23,858 bases of DNA, taken from positions 1-23,858 of the forward strand of contig URDD01000041.1 in NCBI GenBank assembly GCA_900546395.1, read 5' to 3'. A program made the position numbers and the translations under genes. This document shows positions 1-9,094 of the stretch, piece by piece; positions within the stretch are counted from its first letter, which is position 1, and each line of letters opens with the position of its first letter. The notes beneath the pieces were generated by a model that was not told the DNA's origin, made no database searches, and worked only from the letters and a program-made list of their open reading frames with translations. Source of the stretch: an uncultured Bacteroidales bacterium (lineage in GTDB: Bacteria > Bacteroidota > Bacteroidia > Bacteroidales > UBA932).

Positions 1-2400
1 TTTGTTGTATTCTTGTCTGCTGTAACTATGGCCGCAGCTCAGGACATACATATAGTAACTCCTAAGGATGCCGAACTGATTAATGAGACAAGGCATATTA
101 TGGACAGTATAAGACGCTATCGTCCGACGGTAGGGCTGGTGCTGAGCGGAGGAGGGGCTAAAGGTGCTGCTCACATAGGAGTGCTGGAATATCTGGAGTC
201 CATAGATATGCCGATAGATATGGTTTTGGGAACAAGTATGGGAGGTCTGGTCGGAGGTATTTATGCACTCGGATACCCGGTAAGCCAGCTTGATTCTATT
301 GTCAGAAATATTGACTGGAGTCTGGCATTGAGTGACAGGGTTCCGCCGGAATATGTCTCATATTCAGAGAAAAAGTATAAGGAGAAATATATGATTTCCT
401 TTCCGTTCTATTATGGAAAGGATGAAGACAAGGTAAGCAGAAGTAGGAAAAAGAGGACTCTGGAAACTGTTCCTGAGGCATTTGACAGAAATGATGTGCA
501 GAGACATGATGGAAAACTTGAAATCGGAGCGGATGCGGAAGGCCCCGGAACTCTGCTGAGAGATAATCTTTTGGGAAGTCTTCCATCTGGATACATTTTC
601 GGGCAGAATGTCCAGAATATATTCAGTTCACTGTCTGTCGGATATCAGGACTCTCTCGACTTCAATAATCTGCCTATTCCTTTTGCTTGCGTTGCGACAG
701 AGCTTGTATCAGGAAAGGCAAAGGTTTGGCGGAATGGAAAAATCACGCAGGCACTGCGTTCTACAATGTCTATTCCGGGTATCTTTGCACCTGTAAAGAC
801 AGACAGTATGGTCCTTGTGGATGGTGGTATGAGGGATAACTATCCTACGGAGCTTGCCAGGACAATGGGAGCGGATATAATCATTGGAGTAGATGTATCC
901 AGCGGTAGTAGGGGATATGACAAAATCAACAATCTTGGAGATATTGTAAATGCTGGTATTGATATGCTCGGACGTTCTGTATATGAGGCCAATGTGAAAA
1001 TTCCGGATATCAATATCAAGCCTGACTTGGAAGGTTATACAATGATGAGTTTTGATACAGAAAGTATTGACAAGATAATTGAGAGCGGGTATCAGGCGGC
1101 ATGTGACAATGAAGATATGCTACTGCAGATAAAGGAGAGAATAGGAGAGGATTCTGTAGTCAGGAAAAGAAAGCAGGCTGTCAATATAAATATAGATTCT
1201 GTATATGTTTCTGATATTGAAATCAGGGGAGTCACCGGACGTGAACGGGCTATTCTGATGGAAAAAATAGAAATTGAGCCTGGAGAGAAAGTCTGCAGCA
1301 AGGATGTTGAAAATGCAGTAGCTGCTGTTTTCGGAACTCAAGCTTATGATTATGTGACTTATGAGATGGAAGGAAGCGAAGAGCCTTTCAGACTTATTAT
1401 TAACTGTAAGCCAGGGCCTATCCATCACTTTGGCGTAGGTCTCAGGTTTGATACGGAGGAGGTTGTCTCGGTGCTTCTGAACGTGGGCCTCAATACGCAT
1501 AAACTTCAGGGGTCGCGTTATGATTTTACAGGAAAGATAAGTACAAATCCGTATTTCAAATTCCATTATACATATACGGCACCTAAATCTCCGACACTGA
1601 ACGCAGTGGCTTCTGTAAAGTGGACCGGCCTGAATCTGTATGATTTTACGACCAACAAGTTTAAGCTCAATTATCTTAATACAAGACAGGAAGTTTATGT
1701 GTCCAATATAAACTGGTCGTTGTTTGATATGCGTTTTGGAATCAGGAATGAGTTCTATGACTTGAGGTCATTTCTGTCTTCTACTAATATAACAGGAGAT
1801 TATGATCTTGAGATGAACAGAAATGACTATCTGTCTCTGTTTCTGACAGCTCGTGCAGATACCTTTGATGACGGATATTTTCCTACTAAAGGATTTACGG
1901 CAGGCGTGGCCTATGACTGGACGTTTGCAGGTTTTCCTAATCGTATAAACAATTTCCATGCAGTGCATTTCGGGGCCAAAGTTGTAGTTCCTGCAGGGAA
2001 AGTCTTTGCATTTATTCCTTCTATCAATTTCAGGTTTTTGTTCGGGAAAGAGGTTCCTATTCCTTATATGAACTGTGTGGGAGGTTCAATACCAGGAAGA
2101 TACATAGACCAGCAGATTCCTTTCATTGGTTTGAATAAAATAGCGGTACGAGGTAATATACTTACAGTATTCCGTGCTGATTTCAGATTCAGTCTGGCCC
2201 GCAATCATTATCTGACAGGTATAGTCAATTATCTGAGGGATAGCGAAGATTTCAAGGATTATGTTGATGGACCAGGCAGTTTCGGAGCCGGAATACAATA
2301 TTCATACAATACAATATTCGGCCCTGTGTCGGCTGATATCCATTGGTCGAGCATCACCAGAAAGCCGGGTTTCTATATAGGTATAGGTTATTATTTCTGA
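1..2400 (+). CDS. Patatin-like phospholipase fused to an Omp85-type barrel (5' partial)
   Basis: The reading frame is open from base 1 and its first residues look like the end of a signal peptide (hydrophobic, then AAAQD), so the true start lies left of the window. The patatin domain begins with the oxyanion-hole motif SGGGAKG. The nucleophile elbow GTSMGG has its serine at bases 235-237, and the DGG motif has its catalytic aspartate at bases 820-822. A short POTRA-like segment follows (about 1180-1410), then beta-rich sequence to the C-terminus, ending in aromatic residues (IGIGYYF) as outer-membrane barrels do. This order matches type Vd / PlpD-like proteins, where a lipid hydrolase is linked to its own 16-strand barrel. 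A charged segment (about bases 420-560) lies between the nucleophile and the aspartate and looks like an insertion. recX follows after 16 bp. The family assignment is firm; substrate and surface exposure are inferred. Confidence 0.9.
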   Translation, partial: FVVFLSAVTMAAAQDIHIVTPKDAELINETRHIMDSIRRYRPTVGLVLSGGGAKGAAHIGVLEYLESIDMPIDMVLGTSMGGLVGGIYALGYPVSQLDSIVRNIDWSLALSDRVPPEYVSYSEKKYKEKYMISFPFYYGKDEDKVSRSRKKRTLETVPEAFDRNDVQRHDGKLEIGADAEGPGTLLRDNLLGSLPSGYIFGQNVQNIFSSLSVGYQDSLDFNNLPIPFACVATELVSGKAKVWRNGKITQALRSTMSIPGIFAPVKTDSMVLVDGGMRDNYPTELARTMGADIIIGVDVSSGSRGYDKINNLGDIVNAGIDMLGRSVYEANVKIPDINIKPDLEGYTMMSFDTESIDKIIESGYQAACDNEDMLLQIKERIGEDSVVRKRKQAVNINIDSVYVSDIEIRGVTGRERAILMEKIEIEPGEKVCSKDVENAVAAVFGTQAYDYVTYEMEGSEEPFRLIINCKPGPIHHFGVGLRFDTEEVVSVLLNVGLNTHKLQGSRYDFTGKISTNPYFKFHYTYTAPKSPTLNAVASVKWTGLNLYDFTTNKFKLNYLNTRQEVYVSNINWSLFDMRFGIRNEFYDLRSFLSSTNITGDYDLEMNRNDYLSLFLTARADTFDDGYFPTKGFTAGVAYDWTFAGFPNRINNFHAVHFGAKVVVPAGKVFAFIPSINFRFLFGKEVPIPYMNCVGGSIPGRYIDQQIPFIGLNKIAVRGNILTVFRADFRFSLARNHYLTGIVNYLRDSEDFKDYVDGPGSFGAGIQYSYNTIFGPVSADIHWSSITRKPGFYIGIGYYF

Positions 2401-2403
2401 TAA

Positions 2404-2409
2404 AAGGAG
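2404..2409 (+). promoter_or_regulatory. Shine-Dalgarno site deciding the recX start
   Basis: AAGGAG lies 7 nt before the ATG at 2417 and only 4 nt before the in-frame GTG at 2414. The spacing favours the ATG. A clear Shine-Dalgarno site is uncommon for this phylum and suggests translational linkage with the upstream gene. Confidence 0.6.
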
Positions 2410-2416
2410 TTGCGTG

Positions 2417-2953
2417 ATGAGTGATGGAACTGCAGGATGTGGTCGTGAAAATAAGTGTCAGGTCGGGATTCCGGGATATGAGAAGGTGATTGGAAGACTA
2501 CGTCATCTTTGTTCAAGACGTGAATACTGCAGTTCCGATATACTCAAGAAAGCTGAAGACGGTATATTGAAGTATCATTGTGACAGGGAATGCGCTTCTC
2601 GTGGCGCTTCTGCCATACTGGCGTCTCTTATTGAAGATAAATATGTAGATGATTTAAGATATGCATCTGCTTTTGCTCGTGAGAAATCTGCAATTGCAGG
2701 TTGGGGAGTAGTGAAAATACGTTATTCCCTGTCTCTTAAAGGTATAGATAGTGATATTATAGGACAGGCTTTGGATGAAATTGATGCCTGTGCGGCAGAC
2801 TCAAGGCTCGTAAATCTTATTGTGCGCAAGTCGGAATCACTGAGAAATGATCCGCAACGCAGGTTAAAACTCATCCGTTTCGGAATGGGACGCGGTTACA
2901 GTTACGATATGGTTCTCAAAGCGATAGACTCCATAAAGGAATCTGAACGATGA
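2417..2953 (+). CDS. recX: RecX-family regulatory protein
   Basis: The 178-residue protein has the small helical repeat architecture of RecX. Features include a Cys/Arg-rich start (RRLHLCSRREY-like region), an ILASLIEDKYVDDLRYASAF stretch matching the conserved 'L...yiDD.rfA..f' RecX signature, and a C-terminal repeat ending RFGMGRGYSYDMVLKAI. RecX proteins bind RecA filaments and modulate strand exchange. The gene follows the patatin gene by 16 bp and they are probably co-transcribed, although their functions are unrelated. I chose the ATG at 2417 over the GTG at 2414 because of the spacing to AAGGAG. The first 20 residues (Gly/Cys-rich) are not part of the family core. Confidence 0.85.
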   Translation: MSDGTAGCGRENKCQVGIPGYEKVIGRLRHLCSRREYCSSDILKKAEDGILKYHCDRECASRGASAILASLIEDKYVDDLRYASAFAREKSAIAGWGVVKIRYSLSLKGIDSDIIGQALDEIDACAADSRLVNLIVRKSESLRNDPQRRLKLIRFGMGRGYSYDMVLKAIDSIKESER

Positions 2954-3029
2954 TGCTCATCTATTATCTTGACATTCAAAGATAATTTGTTTTAAACTTT
3001 CTACCAGTTCTTGTGAGACCGGCATGAAG

Positions 3030-3059
3030 GTCTATGACTTTTATTGTAAAATCATAGAC
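3030..3059. other. Hairpin downstream of recX
   Basis: GTCTATGA pairs with TCATAGAC, and TTTTA pairs with TAAAA inside it, with one bulged C and a 3-nt loop. No T-tract follows, so it is not a classical terminator by itself. It could stabilise the recX mRNA 3' end or be a spent repeat. Confidence 0.45.
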
Positions 3060-3070
3060 AGTTTAGTGCA

Positions 3071-3115
3071 AAAAAAACGAGGCTGCCTCATGCTTTTGAG
3101 TCGCCTCGTTTTTTT
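3071..3115. terminator. Bidirectional rho-independent terminator between recX and nqrF
   Basis: ACGAGGC pairs with GCCTCGT, extended by flanking A/T tracts to about 13 bp; CTCA/TGAG can pair within the loop. The T-run on the right serves + transcripts from recX. The A-run on the left becomes a T-run for the minus-strand nqr transcript, whose stop codon is just 13 bp away. Confidence 0.9.
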
Positions 3116-3128
3116 CGTTATTAAGCTA

Positions 3129-4394
3129 TTAAGCTCCGAAGTTATCGTAGAGAATGTTCTCTGGCGGTACACCGAGGCTGTCAAGCAGATTTACTACTGA
3201 AGATGACATCATTGGAGGTCCGCACATCAGGTAGAGGCAATCCTCCGGATTCTCATGCTGCTTCAGGTAAGTCTCGAAAAGCACATTGTGGACGAATCCT
3301 GCTGTGTAAGCGATGTGCTTTGCATCTGCCTCCGGATCCGGTCTGTCGAGAGCAAGGTGGAACTTGAAGTTCGGGAATTCCTTCTCGATTTCGTGGTAAT
3401 CCTCGAGATAGAATGCTTCCTTGAGGCTTCTTGCACCGTAGAAGAAGTTGACCTTTCTTGTAGTCTTCTCTGTCTTGAACAGATGCATGATGTGGCTTCT
3501 CATAGGGGCCATACCTGCACCTCCTCCGATGAAGATAAGCTCCTGGTCTGCAGGAAGGTTGTCAGGCAGGAAGAATTCTCCGTAAGGACCTGAGATAGTC
3601 ACCTTGTCACCCGGCTTGAGCGAGTAGATGTATGAAGAACATACTCCCGGATTTACATCGATGAACTTTCTTGTAGCCCTGTCGATAGGAGGGGTTGCAA
3701 TACGTACATTAAGTTTGATGATATCGCCCTCTGCAGGGTAGCAGGCCATTGAATATGCACGGAGTGTAGGAGTAGGGTTAACCATCTTGAGGTTGAATAC
3801 TCCCATCTTCTCCCAGTCTTCCCTGTATTCAGGATCCACATCGATATCCTTGTAATCTACTGTGATTGCAGGAACATCTACCTGGATATATCCGCCTGAA
3901 CGGAAATGAAGGTGCTCGCCCTCAGGAAGTTTTACTACGAATTCCTTGATGAATGTGGCAACGTTGTGGTTTGAAACCACTTCGCACTCCCATTTCTTGA
4001 CGCTGAGAGCTGACTCTGCCACTTCGATCTTCATATCCTCTTTTACCTTAACCTGGCATCCGAGTCTCCAGTTGTCATTGATCTGTTTTCTGTTGAAGAA
4101 ACCTACTTCGGTAGGCAGGATAGTTCCGCCGCCTTCCATAACGCGGCATTTGCACTGTCCGCAGCTTCCTTTACCACCGCATGCAGATGAAAGGAAAATC
4201 TTCTGCTCGGCGAGGGTTGCCAGAAGCGATGAGCCCGGTGTGACCTCTATTACTTTCTTGCCGCCGTTGATGTCGATCTTCACTTTTCCTGACGGAGTAA
4301 GTTTGATCTTGATGAACAGAAGCAGGGCCACCAGGACGAGGGTAACAACTGTAATGGTTATTACCGCAGCTATTATTGTTGATGTTAAATTCAT
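3129..4394 (-). CDS. nqrF: Na+-translocating NADH:quinone reductase subunit F
   Basis: This is the electron-entry subunit, which oxidises NADH and passes electrons through FAD and a 2Fe-2S cluster into the membrane complex. The 421-residue protein starts with one membrane helix (about residues 7-30). A ferredoxin domain follows with cluster ligands Cys72, Cys78, Cys81 and Cys113. The FAD motif RAYS is at 212-215 and the NADH-binding GGGAGMAP at about 290-297. The C-terminus YDNFGA is typical of the family. Last gene of the operon, 16 bp after nqrE, with a good Shine-Dalgarno site (GGGAGG) ahead of the ATG. All redox motifs are intact. Confidence 0.97.
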   Translation of the reverse strand: MNLTSTIIAAVITITVVTLVLVALLLFIKIKLTPSGKVKIDINGGKKVIEVTPGSSLLATLAEQKIFLSSACGGKGSCGQCKCRVMEGGGTILPTEVGFFNRKQINDNWRLGCQVKVKEDMKIEVAESALSVKKWECEVVSNHNVATFIKEFVVKLPEGEHLHFRSGGYIQVDVPAITVDYKDIDVDPEYREDWEKMGVFNLKMVNPTPTLRAYSMACYPAEGDIIKLNVRIATPPIDRATRKFIDVNPGVCSSYIYSLKPGDKVTISGPYGEFFLPDNLPADQELIFIGGGAGMAPMRSHIMHLFKTEKTTRKVNFFYGARSLKEAFYLEDYHEIEKEFPNFKFHLALDRPDPEADAKHIAYTAGFVHNVLFETYLKQHENPEDCLYLMCGPPMMSSSVVNLLDSLGVPPENILYDNFGA

Positions 4395-4410
4395 CTGTTG
4401 ACCTCCCAGA

Positions 4411-5019
4411 TTAAAGTTGAATACCCATGAATGTCATGAACGCGATGGCCATGAGACCCACTGTGATGAATGTGATGCCGAGGCCACGGAGCGGGGCAGG
4501 TACGTGAGAATAGGAAAGTTTCTCCCTGATGGCTGCGAGTGCCACGATAGCGAGGAACCAGCCTATACCTGAACCGAGTGCGTAAACCATAGACTCACCT
4601 ACATTTACGAAATCTTTTTCCTGCATGAAGAGTGAACCTCCGAGGATGGCACAGTTCACTGCGATAAGCGGAAGGAAGATTCCCAGCTGTGAGTACAGCG
4701 CAGGGGTGAATTTCTCAACGACCATCTCTACTATCTGCACGATGGCAGCGATTACTGCGATGAAGACGATGAAGCTGAGGAAGCTGAGGTCAACATCCGG
4801 AAGTCCTGCCCATGCGAGTGCGCCCGGCTTGAGAACGAACTCGTTGAGAAGATAGTTGATAGGAAGGGTCACAAAAAGTACAGCGATAACAGCGACACCC
4901 AAACCGGTAGCTGTCTTCACATTCTTAGATACCGCCAGGTATGAACACATACCGAGGAAGTAGGCGAATATCATATTGTCAACGAAAATTGACTTTACGA
5001 ATAAGCTTAAATATTCCAT
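4411..5019 (-). CDS. nqrE: Na+-translocating NADH:quinone reductase subunit E
   Basis: This 202-residue membrane subunit has about six predicted helices and is the expected length for NqrE. NqrD and NqrE are homologous, inverted-topology partners that form the core of the sodium channel and hold an iron centre between them. The conserved ILGGSLFMQ-type helix and the cysteine in the NCAILGG segment (NqrE side of the iron site) are visible. The start (MEYLSLFVKSIFVDNMIF) is the standard NqrE N-terminus. It lies 18 bp after nqrD and 16 bp before nqrF. Confidence 0.96.
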   Translation of the reverse strand: MEYLSLFVKSIFVDNMIFAYFLGMCSYLAVSKNVKTATGLGVAVIAVLFVTLPINYLLNEFVLKPGALAWAGLPDVDLSFLSFIVFIAVIAAIVQIVEMVVEKFTPALYSQLGIFLPLIAVNCAILGGSLFMQEKDFVNVGESMVYALGSGIGWFLAIVALAAIREKLSYSHVPAPLRGLGITFITVGLMAIAFMTFMGIQL

Positions 5020-5037
5020 TTCGATTTGAGTTTGATG

Positions 5038-5661
5038 TTATTTTTCCTGAAGGTCCTTCTGTATGCTCCTCTGTATCCAGATGATGATACCCAAAAGTAT
5101 CAGCGCCATAGGAGGGAGGATGATAAGACCGTTGTTCATATAGCCGGCTTCATAGAAGCACTCAGGGATGATTCTCAGTCCGAAGAGTGTTCCGGAACCG
5201 AGAAGCTCGCGGAAGAAAGCCACGATAATCAGTATAAGTCCGTATCCTGCACCGTTTGCAAGACCGTCAACAAGTGACGGAAGAGGTTTGTTTCCGAGAG
5301 CGAATGCCTCGATACGTCCCATCACGATACAGTTGGTGATGATAAGTCCCACATATACCGACAGTGTCTTGCTGATGCTGTATGAGAATGCTTTCAGGAA
5401 CTGGTCCACGAGGATTACCATCAGAGCCACAACAACGAGCTGTACGATGATACGGATTCTGTTAGGAATGGAATTTCTCATCATAGAGACAACGAAACTT
5501 GAAAGTCCGGTCACTATGGTTACTGAGAGTGCCATCACGAACGCTCCTTTCAGCTGTACGGTTACAGCGAGTGAGGAGCAGATACCCAATACCAGGACAG
5601 TTACAGGGTTGCCCTTGAATATCGGTTTCAGCAACAATTCTTTGTAATTGATATCTGCCAT
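5038..5661 (-). CDS. nqrD: Na+-translocating NADH:quinone reductase subunit D
   Basis: This 207-residue, six-helix membrane subunit pairs with NqrE. Family features include LLKPIFKGNPVTVLVLGICS near the N-terminus, the NCIVMGRIEAFA segment with the iron-site cysteine, and the NGAGYGLILI region. It starts 3 bp after the nqrC stop, which suggests translational coupling. The C-terminal tail is charged and cytoplasmic in character (SIQKDLQEK). Confidence 0.96.
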   Translation of the reverse strand: MADINYKELLLKPIFKGNPVTVLVLGICSSLAVTVQLKGAFVMALSVTIVTGLSSFVVSMMRNSIPNRIRIIVQLVVVALMVILVDQFLKAFSYSISKTLSVYVGLIITNCIVMGRIEAFALGNKPLPSLVDGLANGAGYGLILIIVAFFRELLGSGTLFGLRIIPECFYEAGYMNNGLIILPPMALILLGIIIWIQRSIQKDLQEK

Positions 5662-5664
5662 AAA

Positions 5665-6489
5665 TTAGTCCTCCACTTCAGTTACATCTGTGCTTCCAAC
5701 AACTGTGTCAGCAGCAGCGGCTTTTGCAGCTGAAGCCAGATAAGGTTCATAATATCTTGCCCAGAGGTTGATGCTCTTACCAAGAGCCTGGGAAGTGATG
5801 GTGGCACCGCTGATTGCATCAACTCCGTGGGCTGTGTCGTGTGTTCCTGCCTTTGCTACAGTGAACATAACATCACCCGAGCCGAAAGTCTTGCCTTTGA
5901 AAAGGCTGTAGAACGGTTTCTCGGCGATTTTTGCACCAAGACCTGGAGTTTCTCCCTTATGGTCAAAGATAGCTCCGTCAAGAGTCTTTCCGTCCTCGGC
6001 TACAGCAATGTAACCCCAGATAGGTCCCCAGAGTCCTGCTCCATAGCAAGGAAGCACGGTAACCTTCTGTCCTTTGATATTGAAGACGAATACAGGAAGG
6101 TTGAGGTCCTTAAGCAGGTCTTTGTTTCCTTCTTCTATCTTCTTTATGATGTCATTCTGCTTTTTAAGGTCTGAAGTTGAAGGAACTTCGATCTTCTTTA
6201 TGTCCTCTTTTCCGGTGTTGAGCTCTTTTACCTTTGCTCCGTTTCCGTCAACGAGGAAAGCGTCTATGATATTTTCAGCGTACATACTCATCACGTCTGT
6301 GTCTTCTCCGATTGTCACGGATTCGTCGGCCTGTGCGGCTGCGCTAAGCACTTTGGTGATAGTCTCGATTTTCACATTCTCATTCTGCCTCGGCTGGAGA
6401 GTCATTGCTACAAAAGCAAGAATCGCGGCAACCAGAATTACGAGAACGGCCGAATAAATTACTGTATATGCATTACCGTTTGTATTCAT
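5665..6489 (-). CDS. nqrC: Na+-translocating NADH:quinone reductase subunit C
   Basis: This 274-residue subunit has one N-terminal membrane helix (about residues 8-28) and a periplasmic FMN-binding domain. The flavinylation motif DAISGAT ends at Thr230, which matches the ApbE-recognised pattern Dxx(S/T)GA(T/S) and should carry covalent FMN. A low-complexity Ala/Thr-rich tail (about residues 250-274) extends past the flavin domain and looks lineage-specific. No apbE gene is in the window, so the flavin transferase must be encoded elsewhere. The gene lies 11 bp after nqrB and 3 bp before nqrD. Confidence 0.96.
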   Translation of the reverse strand: MNTNGNAYTVIYSAVLVILVAAILAFVAMTLQPRQNENVKIETITKVLSAAAQADESVTIGEDTDVMSMYAENIIDAFLVDGNGAKVKELNTGKEDIKKIEVPSTSDLKKQNDIIKKIEEGNKDLLKDLNLPVFVFNIKGQKVTVLPCYGAGLWGPIWGYIAVAEDGKTLDGAIFDHKGETPGLGAKIAEKPFYSLFKGKTFGSGDVMFTVAKAGTHDTAHGVDAISGATITSQALGKSINLWARYYEPYLASAAKAAAADTVVGSTDVTEVED

Positions 6490-6500
6490 ATCTTCAAGAA

Positions 6501-7691
6501 TTAAGCGATTTTAACTTTTTTAGCACGTCTCTTTATAGAACCCTCTATTACATAGTGGTCGATGAGCGGTGCAAATGTGTTCATAAGCAGGATGGCAAGC
6601 ATCATTCCCTCTACATAACCAGGGTTGAACAGTCTTACGGTCACGGTAAGTGCTCCGATGAGGAAACCGTAAATCCATTTTCCTGTTTCAGTCTGTGCTG
6701 ATGTTACAGGGTCGGTAGCCATGAATACTGTACCGAAAGCAAAACCTCCCATTACAAGGTGGTAGTATGCAGGAAGCTCCATGTAAGGTGTTCCGCCTAT
6801 AAGGTTGCAGAGTCCTCCGATTGCAAGTGCTCCGAGAACTGAGGATACCATAATCTTCCAGCTTGCGACACCTGTCCAGATAAGGACAATGGCTCCGAGG
6901 AGGATTGCTATCACTGAAGTCTCTCCGACTGCACCGGGAATAGTACCTATGAACATATCCATAAATGATGTTCCGGCATTTGCAAGGCCCTGTACGCCAT
7001 CTGCTCCGGCATATACCATAGGAGTAGCGCCTGAGAATGCGTCAACAAGACCGTTGCCGCTCTGGAATGCAGTACCTTCTGCCATATACCTGGTAAGGCC
7101 GCCTGTCCAGATGGTGTCACCGGACATTTTGCTCGGGTATGAGAAGAACAGGAATGCGCGGCAGAGAAGTGCCGGGTTCCAGATGTTCATACCTGTACCG
7201 CCGAATACCTCTTTTCCGATGATGACAGCAAATGCTACAGCGATTGCAAGCATCCAGAGAGGAACGTCAACAGGTACGATAAGAGGAATGAGCATACCTG
7301 AAACGAGGTATCCCTCATTCACTTCATGTCCTCTGATCTGTGCAGAGGTGAACTCGATTGCAAGACCTACGATATAGGAAACGAGGTAGAGAGGAATGAC
7401 CTTGAGTATTCCGTACCATACCATCTGCCAGAATCCCCAGTCAAGACCGAATGCGAGGTCATGCTGGTAACCTGTGTTCCATATACCGAAAAGCATTGAC
7501 GGCACAAGCGCCATCACGACTATGATCATGATTCTCTTCAGATCGACGCAGTCTCTGACGTGTGAACCTTTTACTGTAACAGTATCAGGAACATAAAGGA
7601 ATGTCTCGAAAGCATCGAAAGTCGAGTGAAGGAATCCGAATTTTCCGCCTTTCTCGAAAGAAGGCTTTATTTTATCGATTATATTTCTCAT
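6501..7691 (-). CDS. nqrB: Na+-translocating NADH:quinone reductase subunit B
   Basis: The 396-residue integral membrane subunit belongs to the NqrB/RnfD family and carries covalent FMN and bound riboflavin. The flavinylation motif DAFSGATP places the modified threonine at residue 223. The conserved RDCVDLKRIM and NIWNPALLCRAFLFFSYP segments are present, and hydrophobic helices fill most of the sequence. It lies 12 bp downstream of nqrA and 11 bp upstream of nqrC. Length and motifs indicate a functional protein. Confidence 0.97.
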   Translation of the reverse strand: MRNIIDKIKPSFEKGGKFGFLHSTFDAFETFLYVPDTVTVKGSHVRDCVDLKRIMIIVVMALVPSMLFGIWNTGYQHDLAFGLDWGFWQMVWYGILKVIPLYLVSYIVGLAIEFTSAQIRGHEVNEGYLVSGMLIPLIVPVDVPLWMLAIAVAFAVIIGKEVFGGTGMNIWNPALLCRAFLFFSYPSKMSGDTIWTGGLTRYMAEGTAFQSGNGLVDAFSGATPMVYAGADGVQGLANAGTSFMDMFIGTIPGAVGETSVIAILLGAIVLIWTGVASWKIMVSSVLGALAIGGLCNLIGGTPYMELPAYYHLVMGGFAFGTVFMATDPVTSAQTETGKWIYGFLIGALTVTVRLFNPGYVEGMMLAILLMNTFAPLIDHYVIEGSIKRRAKKVKIA

Positions 7692-7703
7692 AACTTTCTT
7701 CTT

Positions 7704-9062
7704 TTAAGCCATTTCTTTCATCATAAGGGCGATTCCGTCCGAGAGGATAGATTCGATTTCCATCTTTGAAGGGCAGATGTATTCGCAGAGTGCGAGATCC
7801 TCTTCAATCACTTCGTAGATGCCGAATTTCTCCATCTTGTCGATGTCTGATGCAAGGCAGGCCTTGATAAGGTATATTGGATATATATCCATAGGAAGTA
7901 CCTTAGAATATATGTCTGACATCACAAATGCGCGCGGTCCTCCGTGGAGGTTTGTATCCATAGCGTATTTCTTGTTTGGAGTGAGCCAGGAGAAGTAAGT
8001 GTGTGAGAAACTGAACTGTTTGGTTCTGAACGGTTTTGCCCATCCGAACATCTCGTGCTCGCGTCCTTCCTTAATCAGAGTTACCTGGTTGTCATAGAAT
8101 CCGAGGAAGCCTTCTGCTCCTACGTTGGTTCCTGTTAGGACGTCTCCGCTGATGAAACGTACATTGTTTCCGGAGTTGTCATAGAACTCTGCAATGTCCT
8201 TCATGGACATTCCGGCTATTCCCTTTACGTAGCAAGGATCAATGGCAACAGGTCCTGTTACAGCGACGAGTCTGCTGATATCGTATCTTCCCGTGTTGAA
8301 CAGTTTGCCTATTGCAGCAAGCATTGCAGGAGATACGGTCCATACAGTCTCTCCTTTCTGAATAGGTGCAATGTGATGAATCTGGATTCCTACATTTCCT
8401 GCAGGGTGCTTTCCTGAGAATACATGCATTGTCACATTTTCAAGTTTGTGGAAAGGAGTGCCTGATGCGTTCTCGCTGTTTAGAGATACGTGGATGCCGC
8501 CGTCGGTAAGCTTTGAAAGGGCATTTACCGCTGTCTGGATATTTTCCATTTCCTCCTTGAAAGCAAAGTCTGTGTTTGCTGCAAGAGGAGCGGTTGAGAA
8601 TGCCGATACGAAGATGGCCTTAGGCTTGATCTGAGGATTTGCGACGATTCCGTAAGGTCTCTGTACGAGAGCAGGCCAAAGACCGCTCTGAAGCAGAGCT
8701 TCTTTTACTGCTGCAGCGTCAAGACTTGCAACTTTCTTTGCTCCGAAATCTACGTACTCCTGAGATTTGTCCGCTTTTATACGGACTTCAAGCAACTTTC
8801 TTTTCTCGCCTCTGACGATTTCTGCCACTGTTCCGCTGACAGGGGATGTGAACAGAATCTCAGGCGATTTCTTGTCAGCCAGGACAGGTGTACCTGCAAG
8901 AACCTTGTCGCCTTCCTTTACGAGAAGTCTCGGGAGGAGACCTCTGAAGTCGGTAGGCTTCACGGCTACAACGTCAGGTGTAATCACCTTCTTGGTCTTT
9001 TGGGACGCGATACCCGAAATCGGAATATCCAGTCCGCGTTTCAAATCAATGTTGTTTGACAT
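7704..9062 (-). CDS. nqrA: Na+-translocating NADH:quinone reductase subunit A
   Basis: The 452-residue peripheral subunit is the first gene of the nqr operon. The family's opening LKRGLDIPISG is present, followed by a barrel-sandwich part (VKEGDKVLAGTPVLADK), a Rossmann-like middle, and a C-terminal domain containing CEYICPSKMEIE. NqrA contributes to quinone binding and has no cofactor of its own. The start codon lies 74 bp from the divergently transcribed helicase gene. Its likely promoter is within the inverted repeat at 9095-9133. Confidence 0.97.
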   Translation of the reverse strand: MSNNIDLKRGLDIPISGIASQKTKKVITPDVVAVKPTDFRGLLPRLLVKEGDKVLAGTPVLADKKSPEILFTSPVSGTVAEIVRGEKRKLLEVRIKADKSQEYVDFGAKKVASLDAAAVKEALLQSGLWPALVQRPYGIVANPQIKPKAIFVSAFSTAPLAANTDFAFKEEMENIQTAVNALSKLTDGGIHVSLNSENASGTPFHKLENVTMHVFSGKHPAGNVGIQIHHIAPIQKGETVWTVSPAMLAAIGKLFNTGRYDISRLVAVTGPVAIDPCYVKGIAGMSMKDIAEFYDNSGNNVRFISGDVLTGTNVGAEGFLGFYDNQVTLIKEGREHEMFGWAKPFRTKQFSFSHTYFSWLTPNKKYAMDTNLHGGPRAFVMSDIYSKVLPMDIYPIYLIKACLASDIDKMEKFGIYEVIEEDLALCEYICPSKMEIESILSDGIALMMKEMA

Positions 9063-9094
9063 TATAAAAACCGTTTTGAGTATTTTCTGAAAAT

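Noticed and set aside
2954..3128. Possible small RNA between recX and nqrF
   Set aside because: The hairpin at 3030-3059 and the terminator are present, but no promoter box is visible ahead of them; the terminator is sufficiently explained by the flanking genes.
6805..7377. 190-codon open frame on + opposite nqrB
   Set aside because: It is the Pro/Thr-rich mirror of a membrane protein, typical for antisense of Gly/Ala/Ile-rich genes, with no family match.
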